From Chitinophagaceae bacterium UBA7600 (GTDB lineage: Bacteria > Bacteroidota > Bacteroidia > Chitinophagales > Chitinophagaceae), in the NCBI GenBank assembly GCA_002478885.1, contig DLKC01000039.1, forward strand, positions 15,484-79,483: 64,000 nt of DNA, written 5' to 3'. The notes under the pieces are model-generated. The model saw nothing but the letters and a program-made list of their open reading frames with translations. It had not been told where the DNA came from and ran no database searches. Positions 27,437 to 36,256 of this stretch are shown one piece after another (position 1 is the first letter of the stretch; each line of letters starts with the position of its first letter). Made by a program: the position numbers and the translations under genes.

Positions 27437-28855
27437 TTATCTCAGGCTCGAGTAAAGATTAAGGTATTGCTGAACCGCATTTTCCCAGCTGTTATCTATT
27501 TCCATCATTCTTTTTCTCATCCAGCTGAGATGTTCTTTATTTTCATGGTAAAGATCAATACCTCTCCATATTGAATACGTAATGTCGCCAACTGTTGCGT
27601 AATTGAATCGGATGCCCCATCCCTGGAAATCGCCCATATCAACAACTGTATCCCTTAAGCCTCCGGTGTCCCTTACTACCGGCACAGTTCCATATTGCAT
27701 TGCATACATCTGGTTGAGTCCGCAGGGCTCAACACGGCTTGGCATTAACAAAAAATCTGCACCGGAATACATGAGGTGACTTAATTTTTCATTGTAGCCA
27801 ATAACTGCGTTATATCTGCCCGGGAAAGAGTGTTTTAATTGCGAAAGCTGCCATTCCACATGGGATTCTCCGCTTCCGAGAATTAAAAAGTTCACCTTGT
27901 CGCCAAAACTATAAAACGAGGAAAGGATGGCATCAGGCAAAACATCCGCAGCCTTCTCACCAACAAGCCTCCCAATAAAAATGAACAATGGTTTGTCGGA
28001 ATCGAGATTAAATTGATCACATAACAATTTCTTGTTAGCTTCTTTGCCTTTATCGACGTCTTCGATTGAAAAATGATTGTCGATATAAGAATCTGTTGCA
28101 GGATCCCATACCTCGGCATCAATACCATTTAAAATGCCACTGCATTTTCCTTTCTCGTATTCAAATAGGGCTTCAAGCCCATTTGAATTATATTTTAGTT
28201 CGTCGAGATAGCTCCAACTGACAGTAGTTACTTTCCATGCGCACTTAACCGCAGATGCAAGAGGATTAATGTTGCCGGCCCATTCAAGCATACCCCTTTT
28301 CCATGAATCCCAGCGGGGAATAAGCACACTTTTGTCCCATGTCATCCATCCCTGGTACTGCCCGTTATGAATAGTGAATACGGTAGGAATATCAGCAAGA
28401 TAATTATAGTCCCAGCAATGTTTCATCATAAAAGGAATGAGACCTGTGTGATGATCGTGGCAGTGAATAACATCGGGTTTATGCTGCCACTTGCTTATCC
28501 AGTTAACCACGGCTATCTGGAATGCCGTAAAGCGGGAAGCATCGTCATCGTAGCCATATATCTTTTCCCGATCGAGCAACCCATGAATATCTACTAGATA
28601 AAGATCAAACCCAAGCTTGTTATGCTTTTCTTTTATAATGGTAAAATCAAACCACCAGTCACCTAAATTACTGCGCCCTTTAAAGTCAACGCTCCATTCA
28701 TTCTGGTAAAGAAATTTTGTTCTATACATGGGCATCACCACTTTGGCATTGTGTCCCATATTAGTCTGGTATTTTGGCAAGGCTCCTACCACATCTCCGA
28801 GGCCTCCAGCTTTGGCTACAGGATAGCATTCTGCGCTGACATGAATTATCTCCAT
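27437..28855 (-). CDS. glgA: glycogen synthase (ADP-glucose type, GT5)
   Basis: Extends alpha-1,4-glucan from ADP-glucose. It has 472 aa with a GT5 fold. The N-terminal ADP-glucose loop KAGGLGDVVGALP is at 16-28, the starch-synthase catalytic domain includes HCHDHHTGLIPF and TIHNGQYQG, and the C-terminal Rossmann domain shows PLFIFIGRLVGEKAAD and the E-x7-E region PSRVEPCGLNQMYAMQYGTVPVVRDTGGLRDTV. It is the first gene of a glgA-glgC pair. Divergent from the sugar permease at 28994, with 138 bp between them. Confidence 0.96.
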   Translation of the reverse strand: MEIIHVSAECYPVAKAGGLGDVVGALPKYQTNMGHNAKVVMPMYRTKFLYQNEWSVDFKGRSNLGDWWFDFTIIKEKHNKLGFDLYLVDIHGLLDREKIYGYDDDASRFTAFQIAVVNWISKWQHKPDVIHCHDHHTGLIPFMMKHCWDYNYLADIPTVFTIHNGQYQGWMTWDKSVLIPRWDSWKRGMLEWAGNINPLASAVKCAWKVTTVSWSYLDELKYNSNGLEALFEYEKGKCSGILNGIDAEVWDPATDSYIDNHFSIEDVDKGKEANKKLLCDQFNLDSDKPLFIFIGRLVGEKAADVLPDAILSSFYSFGDKVNFLILGSGESHVEWQLSQLKHSFPGRYNAVIGYNEKLSHLMYSGADFLLMPSRVEPCGLNQMYAMQYGTVPVVRDTGGLRDTVVDMGDFQGWGIRFNYATVGDITYSIWRGIDLYHENKEHLSWMRKRMMEIDNSWENAVQQYLNLYSSLR

Positions 28856-28993
28856 AAATTTTAAATACGTTGAATAGGGAATACAATTTATGAATGAAAT
28901 TAATATTTCAACCCAAAAGATTTAAAATTTTTAAAAATGTAAAATGTGTTTACTTTACAGCATTATTTTTTCACAATTAACATAACGATCGTA

Positions 28994-30631
28994 ATGAGCC
29001 AAACAGCTTCAACTGCAACTGTTCAACCTGGCACTGCAATTAAAACCAATACAGGAGCACTTGCAACACTTGTTATCGTGTTTTTCTTCTGGGGATTTAT
29101 TGCGGCAAGCAACAGTATTTTTATTCCTTTTTGTAAAACCCACTTTCAGCTTACTCAATTTGAATCTCAATTGATCGGCTCATCATTTTATGGCGCATAT
29201 TTTATTGGATCATTATTGCTGTACCTGCTCTCGAGTATAGTGGGCTATGATATTCTAAATAAGATCGGTTATAAAAAGGGCATTATTTACGGCCTGCTTA
29301 TTTCTGTAGTGGGCGCGTTAGGAATTATTCCATCAGCAAATGCCGGCTCTTTTGGTTTGATACTCGTTTCATTTTTTGTTGTTGCTTTGGGCTTTTCGTT
29401 ACAGCAAACTTCTGCACAACCTTTTGCTATTTCGCTTGGTGATCCCGCAACAGGTTCGCACAGGTTGAATCTGGCAGGTGGTATCAATTCGCTTGGCACA
29501 ACGCTAGGGCCGATCATCGTTAGCTTCTTCCTTTTTGGAACAGCTAACAGCGCTCACGAAAATGTTACCATAACTAATGTAAATAATCTCTACCTTATTG
29601 TAGCGGCGGTATTCGCGGCTGTTGCTCTGTTTTTTGCCTTTTCAAAACTGCCCGACGGAAAAAATGATGCAAAATTTGAAGCTTCAAAAAAGGCATCTTC
29701 TTCTTTGTTATTAATGACAGGTTCAATAATTCTTATCATTATTATCGGTCAGCTTACACCAATTGGTAAAACACCTTTGTTGCTGGTAACACTACTGATC
29801 GTTACCGGTATATTATTTTATTCAAACAGCAGTGCTTTAAAAAACCCGGAAGGTTGGGGGGCCATGCGCTATCCTCAGCTTATTTATGGAATGATCGGCA
29901 TCTTCCTATATGTTGGTGTAGAAGTGACCATCGACAATAATTTTGGTGCGTTGCTTAAAACGCCCGGCTATCTAACCGACCTCGGATTGGATGAAAGCAA
30001 AATTTCAAAATATGTAACCATTTACTGGGGCAGCCTTATGATCGGCCGATGGACTGGCGCGATCGGTGTGTTTAACCTGAAAAAAACAGGTAGGCTTATT
30101 GCTACGTTTGTTGTGCCTTATGTTGCCTTCGGTGTGATACTTTTTGTAAACAAACTATATGGTAACGATATCACTGATTTACTTCCTTATGCCATCTGTG
30201 TATTGATTGGAGTACTTGCCTTTTTGTTCGGGCAGGAAAAGCCTGTTAAGACGTTGGTAACTGTTGCGTCTCTTGCATGTGTCGCCATGATCACAGGTGT
30301 TATAACAACCGGCATAGTTTCCGTGTATGCATTAATGTTTGGTGGTCTTTGCTGTGCTGTTATGTGGCCTTGTATTTTCTCTCTAGGTGTTGCCGGTCTC
30401 GGAAAATATACCAGCCAGGGTTCTGCATTTTTAATTATGATGATTCTGGGTGGCGCGGTAATTCCCCCATTGCAGGGTTCATTGGGCGACACGCCGTCAA
30501 TTGGCATGCACAATTCTTATATCGTGGCGGCAGTTTGCTTCGGTCTGTTGGTAATGCTTGCATTAAGATTAAAAGGTGTACTAAAATCCCAAGGTCTCGA
30601 TTTCGATTCACAAATTTCGGGTGGGCATTAA
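28994..30631 (+). CDS. sugar MFS transporter, FHS/FucP-GluP family
   Basis: A 545-aa membrane protein with 12 or more hydrophobic segments. FucP/GluP-type signatures are present: LVIVFFFWGFIAASNSIFIPF in TM1, ALGFSLQQTSAQPFAISLGDP with LAGGINSLGTTLGPI, and the TM7 segment YVGVEVTIDNNFG. I use the ATG at 28994 (MSQTASTATV); the frame extends back to 28946, but those 16 residues are hydrophobic and unlike the family. It probably imports glucose, galactose or fucose by proton symport. It precedes a ROK glucokinase on the same strand (116 bp, with a repeat copy between them), which points to hexose uptake and phosphorylation. Confidence 0.9.
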   Translation: MSQTASTATVQPGTAIKTNTGALATLVIVFFFWGFIAASNSIFIPFCKTHFQLTQFESQLIGSSFYGAYFIGSLLLYLLSSIVGYDILNKIGYKKGIIYGLLISVVGALGIIPSANAGSFGLILVSFFVVALGFSLQQTSAQPFAISLGDPATGSHRLNLAGGINSLGTTLGPIIVSFFLFGTANSAHENVTITNVNNLYLIVAAVFAAVALFFAFSKLPDGKNDAKFEASKKASSSLLLMTGSIILIIIIGQLTPIGKTPLLLVTLLIVTGILFYSNSSALKNPEGWGAMRYPQLIYGMIGIFLYVGVEVTIDNNFGALLKTPGYLTDLGLDESKISKYVTIYWGSLMIGRWTGAIGVFNLKKTGRLIATFVVPYVAFGVILFVNKLYGNDITDLLPYAICVLIGVLAFLFGQEKPVKTLVTVASLACVAMITGVITTGIVSVYALMFGGLCCAVMWPCIFSLGVAGLGKYTSQGSAFLIMMILGGAVIPPLQGSLGDTPSIGMHNSYIVAAVCFGLLVMLALRLKGVLKSQGLDFDSQISGGH

Positions 30632-30660
30632 TATTTTCATTGCGGCTGATATATGCACGT

Positions 30661-30678
30661 ACAAGTGAGTGACACAAC
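30661..30678 (-). repeat. dispersed palindromic repeat copy, GTG subtype
   Basis: ACAAGTGAGTGACACAAC preceded by GCACGT, between the sugar permease and glucokinase genes. No partner arm is evident nearby. Confidence 0.9.
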
Positions 30679-30747
30679 GTAGCTCAATTGATGCACTTTA
30701 GTCGGTAACATAAAAAACCATACATAACATAAATTTTCGTTTTTAAA

Positions 30748-31725
30748 ATGGGTACTTCAAAAAATGCGTTAGAGCCTTTGGCAATTGGGGTTGATATTGG
30801 TGGAACAGGTACTAAGTTTGGTATTGTTGACCGCGTGGGTAATGTTTTGTTCTCTGGCGAAATGTCGACTAAAAAACACGCGCAGGTCGAGACTTTTATT
30901 GATGAACTGCAGGTGCATCTCGCTGAACTGATCACAAAGGCCGGTGGGCAAGGCCGTATTAAAGGAATTGGTGTTGGAGCTCCCAACGGCAACTATTATA
31001 CCGGCACTGTGGAGTATGCGCCCAATCTTCCATGGAAGGGTATCATTCCGCTTGCAAAAATGATCCAGGATAAAACCAAACTGCCCGTTGTGCTCACCAA
31101 TGATGCGAACGCTGCTGCCGTTGGCGAAATGATGTACGGCGCTGCACAAGGCATGAAAGACTTTATCATGATCACACTTGGTACAGGCGTAGGCAGTGGC
31201 ATTGTTGCTAACGGCCAGTTGATTCTCGGCCACGATGGTTTTGCGGGCGAACTTGGTCACACCATCATTATCCCCAACGGGAGAATGCACGAAGGCACTG
31301 GAAAAAAGGGCTCACTCGAGAGCTATGCTTCCGCAACCGGCGTAAGACTTACCACGCTTGAAGTGCTTAAAACCTCAAAGAAAAAAAGTGTATTGCGCGA
31401 TGTACCTGCTAACGACATCGACTCGAAAAAAGTTTTTGAAGCAGCCATTGCCGGGGACGAAGTTGCAAAGGAGATTTTTGAGTACACAGGAAAAATACTT
31501 GGTATGGCGTTGGCAAACGCGGTTATGTTCAGCAGCCCAGAAGCAATTATTCTTTTTGGTGGCTTAACAAAAGCCGGCGATCTTATTCTAAAGCCTACAC
31601 GTGAACACATGGAAGAGAACCTGATAAAGGTTTTCCAAAACAAGGTAAAAATACTTGTCAGCCATTTAAAAGAATCAGATGCAGCCATTCTTGGTGCAAG
31701 TGCTCTTGCGTGGGATATAAAGTAA
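30748..31725 (+). CDS. ROK-family glucokinase
   Basis: Phosphorylates glucose (or a related hexose) with ATP. It has 325 aa. The phosphate-1 loop GVDIGGTGTKFGIVD is near residue 14, the catalytic Asp is in LTNDANAAAVGEM, the adenosine region is LGTGVGSGIV, and the substrate Glu-x-Gly-His is GELGH. The usual ROK zinc motif CxCGxxGCLE is replaced by HEGTGKKGSLESYAS with no cysteines, so the protein lacks the structural zinc of most bacterial ROK kinases. It sits behind a FucP-like permease and ends in a strong terminator shared with the convergent gene. Confidence 0.9.
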   Translation: MGTSKNALEPLAIGVDIGGTGTKFGIVDRVGNVLFSGEMSTKKHAQVETFIDELQVHLAELITKAGGQGRIKGIGVGAPNGNYYTGTVEYAPNLPWKGIIPLAKMIQDKTKLPVVLTNDANAAAVGEMMYGAAQGMKDFIMITLGTGVGSGIVANGQLILGHDGFAGELGHTIIIPNGRMHEGTGKKGSLESYASATGVRLTTLEVLKTSKKKSVLRDVPANDIDSKKVFEAAIAGDEVAKEIFEYTGKILGMALANAVMFSSPEAIILFGGLTKAGDLILKPTREHMEENLIKVFQNKVKILVSHLKESDAAILGASALAWDIK

Positions 31726-31744
31726 ACAAAGACGTTACCAAATA

Positions 31745-31780
31745 AAAAATCCGCATAGCATTGGTTATGCGGATTTTTTT
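31745..31780. terminator. bidirectional terminator between glucokinase and the beta-helix gene
   Basis: AAAAATCCGCATA pairs with TATGCGGATTTTT around an 8-nt loop, with A- and T-runs on the outer sides. It begins 20 bp after the glucokinase stop and faces the convergent beta-helix gene. Confidence 0.9.
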
Positions 31781-31811
31781 TGACCCGGCTTCTGCACTTG
31801 TGGCACCGCCG

Positions 31812-31827
31812 GTTGTGTCACTCACTT
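31812..31827 (+). repeat. dispersed palindromic repeat copy, GTG subtype
   Basis: GTTGTGTCACTCACTT followed by CAGCGTTC. The long flank CCGGCTTCTGCACTTGTGGC, then ACCGCCG, matches other copies closely. It lies in the convergent gap between the glucokinase and beta-helix genes. Confidence 0.9.
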
Positions 31828-31876
31828 CAGCGTTCCCAACTTTGTGCTGCTTCATACTTCTGCTTGCATATAAATG

Positions 31877-34063
31877 TTATTCAGGTTTTAGGTAAAACAT
31901 CAGCGTTGCCAATCCAGATATATCAGCATGCACGATTTTAAAATCATGCCTACCCGAAAGGTGCAACATCACATGATGATGTGTGTTTTCATCGAGGTCG
32001 ACAAAATGAGGATCCCATGCATCGATCACAGGTTTGCCGTCGATTAAGATCTTTACAAGGTCATCGGCTGTTATGCCGATTTCATAATTGGCTTCAGGCA
32101 GGTCGAGTGTTGTCGTCGCGACTGTAGCAAAAGAGTCGGATGGCAATTCCTTGCCAATCGTGCCCCACCACGTGTAGTCTATTTTGTTGGCTGTGGTAGT
32201 ATAAAATGCTTGCGTTAGTGAAGTACTGAATGCTTCGAAGTTATTAGCAGGATTTTTCGTTGAATCCCATTTATAAAAGCTGATATTCCATTTTGCCTGT
32301 GCATCAAATTCTTTGTATTGAAATGTATAAGGCTTGTTTGGTTCATGAGTCTTGCCGAATATATCAATAAAGGATTCACCTGTGTAACTTAATTCAATAG
32401 AACGTTTTTGAATAGAGGAGTCGGCTTCCGCCAAAAGGGTAGAAGGTAAACTATTCTTTCCTTGTTGAAAAATGCTGAAGCCCTTACTGGCTGAAAGTTT
32501 CCACGCTCCGTGCTTGCCAAGTATTTCAAAATGATAAATACCTTTCTTATCTACACTATCTAACCAAAGCATTGGATATTCAAAGTTGTAAGGCCCCCAT
32601 TCGGTAATGCGCATTTTGTCGCGGCCACGGGGAAGCTTGTCTTTAAATTCTCTGGTGCTTTCATTTTCATCGCTATGTAGGTTTACTAACGAATCGAATC
32701 GGGGGTCTCCAAATACATAAGCATCAAGGCATCCACATGTTTCCAGGCTTGTATCAATGTAAGAAACACCAGGACCTTGGTTTATTATTTTATTACAATC
32801 ATATTTATAATTGAACTTTAGTTGGATACTGTCTGTTCTAACAAAATCATAAACCAAACCTTCTTTGTTAAAAACATTTGAATTGATGCAATAGTTTTTG
32901 CTTTGCGTATTTCTGTGCATTACATAGCCCCAACCTGTGGGTTGTTTCTCATTTGACCACAACTTAATAGACGTTTTGTTTCCGGTGAAGCTGTTTCCAT
33001 CTATGTGGTTAAATTGCCCGTGTTCAATAGCAATTGCTGTTTTATTGCTGTCAACTGTATTACTTATCATACTAGTCGCAAAACTGTAACCAGCCCAAAT
33101 ACCGTTGTCACAATTGGAAATGGTGTTTCTATATATTGCATTCCTGCTAAAAGTTAATTCAACCCCATTCGTTGGTGCATAAGAAAAATCATTACTATAA
33201 AGCAGGTTATCATTACAACCACCTTCGCCGGTGTCCATGGTGAATTGGCCGGCCCATAAAAAGAAGCCATCTCCGCTATGGGTTACAGAATTATACGCAA
33301 ATACATTGTTGTTACATTGCTCAAAGACCAATATGCCTGCACTGTCCTGTCCACGGTAATACTTGCCAAAGCTAAAGCCACGCACATTAAAGTCAAGACG
33401 GTTATGGTAAATATGATTATTGCTGCTCCTGTACATCCCAATACCGATCCCGGAGTTAAAAGAAAAATTGTTGTCAAAAATATTGGCATCGTTACAACGC
33501 ATCATCATTAGGCCACACTGGCCATTCGTAATGGTATTCCCTTTTACAACAGCAGCATTACAATCTTTCAGGTAAATGCCGGCGCCATAGCGCATCCATT
33601 CGTCATGTTCATTATGGTGATAGCTCATCCAGTCGCTGATATCCTCTCTTTGCCAGTTACTGCGCAATTGCTGCCGGTAATTATAACTCAGGTTACAGTT
33701 TTCGATAGTGAGATTTTCGACATCCTCCGCCATTATGGCAATTTTATAGCCATGTATGTTAGCATTCTTCAGGATCACGTTTGATGAGCCTTTTTTCACC
33801 AGCACCGCCAGGCCAGTAAACTCGTTTGGTTTTGTCGGGTCATCACTGCCTTGCAATACCGCATCGTTAAAATCGACGGTGATAAAATTGCCTTGAATAA
33901 CAATCAGCGGGCTTGAAAAACCTGTATCTGGCAAAATATTGTAAAACCCTTTTTGAAAGGTTACAGATGTGCTAATGACTATGCCTTTTTTTAACAGGAT
34001 GCTATTTTGGGAAAGCGCGGCATCACCTGCAAATAGCAGTAATAGCAAAATGATATGCTTCAT
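31877..34063 (-). CDS. secreted right-handed parallel beta-helix protein with a PA14-like C-terminus
   Basis: A 728-aa exported protein (signal peptide MKHIILLLLLFAGDAALS|Q). Residues of about 60-400 are Asn-rich PbH1-type repeats, each with a core such as NVILKNANIHGYKIAI, NLTIENCNLSYN and GLMMMRCNDANIFDNNFSFNSGIGIGMYRSSNNHIYHN. These coils are found in polysaccharide lyases and NosD-type proteins. The last 130 residues (DYTWWGTIGKELPS to FYLKPE) look like a PA14 carbohydrate-binding domain. A role in glycan degradation or binding is likely, but no catalytic residues can be assigned. It stands alone, divergent from the small secreted protein at 34151. Confidence 0.85.
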   Translation of the reverse strand: MKHIILLLLLFAGDAALSQNSILLKKGIVISTSVTFQKGFYNILPDTGFSSPLIVIQGNFITVDFNDAVLQGSDDPTKPNEFTGLAVLVKKGSSNVILKNANIHGYKIAIMAEDVENLTIENCNLSYNYRQQLRSNWQREDISDWMSYHHNEHDEWMRYGAGIYLKDCNAAVVKGNTITNGQCGLMMMRCNDANIFDNNFSFNSGIGIGMYRSSNNHIYHNRLDFNVRGFSFGKYYRGQDSAGILVFEQCNNNVFAYNSVTHSGDGFFLWAGQFTMDTGEGGCNDNLLYSNDFSYAPTNGVELTFSRNAIYRNTISNCDNGIWAGYSFATSMISNTVDSNKTAIAIEHGQFNHIDGNSFTGNKTSIKLWSNEKQPTGWGYVMHRNTQSKNYCINSNVFNKEGLVYDFVRTDSIQLKFNYKYDCNKIINQGPGVSYIDTSLETCGCLDAYVFGDPRFDSLVNLHSDENESTREFKDKLPRGRDKMRITEWGPYNFEYPMLWLDSVDKKGIYHFEILGKHGAWKLSASKGFSIFQQGKNSLPSTLLAEADSSIQKRSIELSYTGESFIDIFGKTHEPNKPYTFQYKEFDAQAKWNISFYKWDSTKNPANNFEAFSTSLTQAFYTTTANKIDYTWWGTIGKELPSDSFATVATTTLDLPEANYEIGITADDLVKILIDGKPVIDAWDPHFVDLDENTHHHVMLHLSGRHDFKIVHADISGLATLMFYLKPE

Positions 34064-34150
34064 ATTCCAAATGTATCAATTCATTTTTTTCGAGTTGGTA
34101 ACTTTTTAAAACCGCGAGATTTGTCTGTACATTTGGCTGAAAATTATTGT

Positions 34151-34555
34151 ATGAAAAAAATTACCTTACTTTTTTTCTCTGCCTGCCTTTTGGTGTTTAG
34201 CGCAAATGCACAGATACCTAAAACAAAAGACCTTACTAAATCCATTCCTTCAACTTTTGATGTTAATGGCCTTACCAAGAGCCTGATGGGCGAGTTAAGT
34301 CCTAAACTCTCTCTAACTGACAAACAAAGTCCATTGGTACAGAATACGATCAGCAAATTCCTGGGAGATAAGTCAAAAATTCTTCCTTTAATGAAGACAG
34401 ACCCTGCCGGCTACACGTCAAAATTCGGTTCTTTGTTCAGTGGCTTAAAGACGAGCCTCGGCGGCATTTTGTTGAAAGACCAGATGAATAAATTTCTTGG
34501 TCTCAAACCAAAAACAAACGACCCGGCCAACGTGTTATCCAATTTATTTTTTTAG
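34151..34555 (+). CDS. small secreted protein of unknown function
   Basis: 134 aa, starting at an ATG that opens a clear signal peptide (MKKITLLFFSACLLVFSANA|Q). The longer frame from 34055 would overlap the divergent beta-helix gene and bury the signal peptide. The mature part is helical: SIPSTFDVNGLTKSLMGELSPKLSLTDKQ, then TISKFLGDKSKILPLM and a Gly/Ser/Leu-rich stretch. The spacing of helices recalls DUF2780-like proteins, but this is weak. It has its own terminator. Confidence 0.78.
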   Translation: MKKITLLFFSACLLVFSANAQIPKTKDLTKSIPSTFDVNGLTKSLMGELSPKLSLTDKQSPLVQNTISKFLGDKSKILPLMKTDPAGYTSKFGSLFSGLKTSLGGILLKDQMNKFLGLKPKTNDPANVLSNLFF

Positions 34556-34576
34556 GCGTAACTTATTATAACTAAG

Positions 34577-34606
34577 AAAATCCACCTCAAAAGGGGTGGA
34601 TTTTTT
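34577..34606 (+). terminator. intrinsic terminator of the 34151 gene
   Basis: AAAATCCACC pairs with GGTGGATTTT, followed by T residues. It begins 21 bp after the stop. Confidence 0.88.
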
Positions 34607-34739
34607 GTGCCTGAATGAACGGTGTATGATTGTGGCTTATACAATTAAACTAAAGGCAATATTTTTAGTCAGAACCTGTATTTTTACGGCCTTGATTGTA
34701 GCAAATTATTTGAGTTTAGATCGATATCGCTTAACAGCT

Positions 34740-35879
34740 ATGTATAAAAAGCTTTGTTTGTTTTTACCAGCAATTACCATTTTTACAATAGTGCCGTTCA
34801 TGGTCTTTGCTCAAAAAGATAGCCTACTTCTTAAACATAAAATTCAAAAAGAGTTTGCCGCCCACTTTCATTACGGAAGCATCTATGCACACTCGCAGGA
34901 CATAAAAAATACTGCCGATGCAAGTCCGTATGGTATTTCTCTCGAATTTTCAAAACGCAGTGTCGACGCACAAAGCTGGAACAATTACGGTTGCTACACC
35001 CGTACAGGCTTTATGCTCAGCTACCTTAATTTTAATACGCCGATTCTCGGCCGCTCTTACACCGCAGCCTTTATATTTGAACCAACCTATCGACTAAACG
35101 ACCGCATGGATTTCATTATTAGAACACGTGTTGGGCTTTCCTATATGACCAATCCTCACGACTCTTTAAAAAATCCGGACAACAAGACCTACAGCACTTA
35201 TATCGATTTTTATACTTCGTTGGGTGTTGGAGTCAGCTATAAAGTATCACCGCATTATTCTGCCGTTATTGCCGCCAATTTTATACATAATTCCAACGGC
35301 GGTTTTAAAGAGCCAAACCGTGGCATGAACTACCCTGGATTTTCTGTTGGACTTGTGTACAGTATGGACAGCAATGTAACGCCACATTTTAAGAGGGTGA
35401 AGAACTACGATTGGAAAGCCGATCGCACCAAATTTGACCTGGCGGCTTATTATTCTCCTAAAGAAGGGTACAACAGCCAATGGGGAAGCGTGCGTAAATT
35501 TCTCTTCGGGTTTGAAGGGCAAATGTCTTATCGTGTAAGCAGTATCAATGCTTTAACGGGAGGTGCAGAAATATACTACGATGCTGCCATTAAAACGATA
35601 AAGCATAACATCGGCGATTCTTCGTCTAATATTTTCAGCGGGTTGCTTATAGGTAACGAATTCATTTTTGGAAAAATACTTTTCAGCCAGCAGTTGGGCT
35701 TTTATATTTATAAAAACACCGAGTCCTATCAAAACTATTATCGCCCCGAATTTGCGGGAGTTTACCACCGTTGGGGGCTGCGATACAAGGTAAAAGAACA
35801 TTGGTATGTCGGCTTTAATATACTCGTTCATGGCCATGTTGCCGACTTTATCGATGGCCGGGTAGTTTACCGGTTCTGA
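34740..35879 (+). CDS. PagL-like outer membrane acyloxyacyl hydrolase
   Basis: A 379-aa beta-barrel protein. I start it at the ATG at 34740 (MYKKLCLFLPAITIFTIVPFMVFA|Q), which gives a normal signal peptide; the frame reaches back to 34596, inside the preceding terminator. The PagL signature NFIHNSNGGFKEPNRGMNYPGF supplies the catalytic His and Ser two apart. PagL removes the 3-O acyl chain of lipid A. The catalytic Glu of Pseudomonas PagL, 14 residues after the His, aligns with Asn here if there is no gap, so the triad may be incomplete or rearranged. At 379 aa it is much larger than PagL (about 150 aa), as is usual in Bacteroidota homologues. Confidence 0.75.
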   Translation: MYKKLCLFLPAITIFTIVPFMVFAQKDSLLLKHKIQKEFAAHFHYGSIYAHSQDIKNTADASPYGISLEFSKRSVDAQSWNNYGCYTRTGFMLSYLNFNTPILGRSYTAAFIFEPTYRLNDRMDFIIRTRVGLSYMTNPHDSLKNPDNKTYSTYIDFYTSLGVGVSYKVSPHYSAVIAANFIHNSNGGFKEPNRGMNYPGFSVGLVYSMDSNVTPHFKRVKNYDWKADRTKFDLAAYYSPKEGYNSQWGSVRKFLFGFEGQMSYRVSSINALTGGAEIYYDAAIKTIKHNIGDSSSNIFSGLLIGNEFIFGKILFSQQLGFYIYKNTESYQNYYRPEFAGVYHRWGLRYKVKEHWYVGFNILVHGHVADFIDGRVVYRF

Positions 35880-35937
35880 CAATCCCTTACATCGAATTTC
35901 TATTACTGGCCCGGCTTTAGTGCTTTACCGGGCTTCC

Positions 35938-36053
35938 GTTGCGTCGCACTCTTGTACGGTTGAATAAATACTCGACAAATGTGAAGCGGTTAGAAAATCC
36001 CGGGTCGCCGATTTGGTCACCGGTGTTCGGAACGTTGAAGCGAGTGACACAAC
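35938..36053. repeat. inverted repeat pair upstream of dnaK, GCG arm then GTG arm
   Basis: Left arm GTTGCGTCGCACTCTTGTAC (35938). Right arm AAGCGAGTGACACAAC (36038-36053), followed by CGGCGATGCCACGAGTAC. The arms face each other across 116 bp in the 377-bp gap before dnaK. The remaining 203 bp up to dnaK hold no ORF; no clean TAnnTTTG promoter or CIRCE element was found there. Confidence 0.9.
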
Positions 36054-36256
36054 CGGCGATGCCACGAGTACAGTGGATGGTGACATAATTATCCATTTCT
36101 TTTACGAAGTATGTCAAAATCTCAAATTGCAAAGCCCGTGTAAGGGCTCGCCGTTTGATATGCTGACAAATTTGCACGTTTAAACCCGGTGGCATAATCA
36201 TTGCCAACAAAAACCTGTAAAATCTTGAATACTAACCTTAAAAGTAAATCAATAAT

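Noticed and set aside
30263..30270. GTTGCGTC inside the sugar permease gene, like the repeat core
   Set aside because: Only eight bases match, the next bases differ, and the flank is absent; chance in coding sequence.
36054..36256. A RNA thermometer or CIRCE operator in front of dnaK
   Set aside because: No TTAGCACTC-type inverted repeat and no stem that masks the start codon was found by eye.
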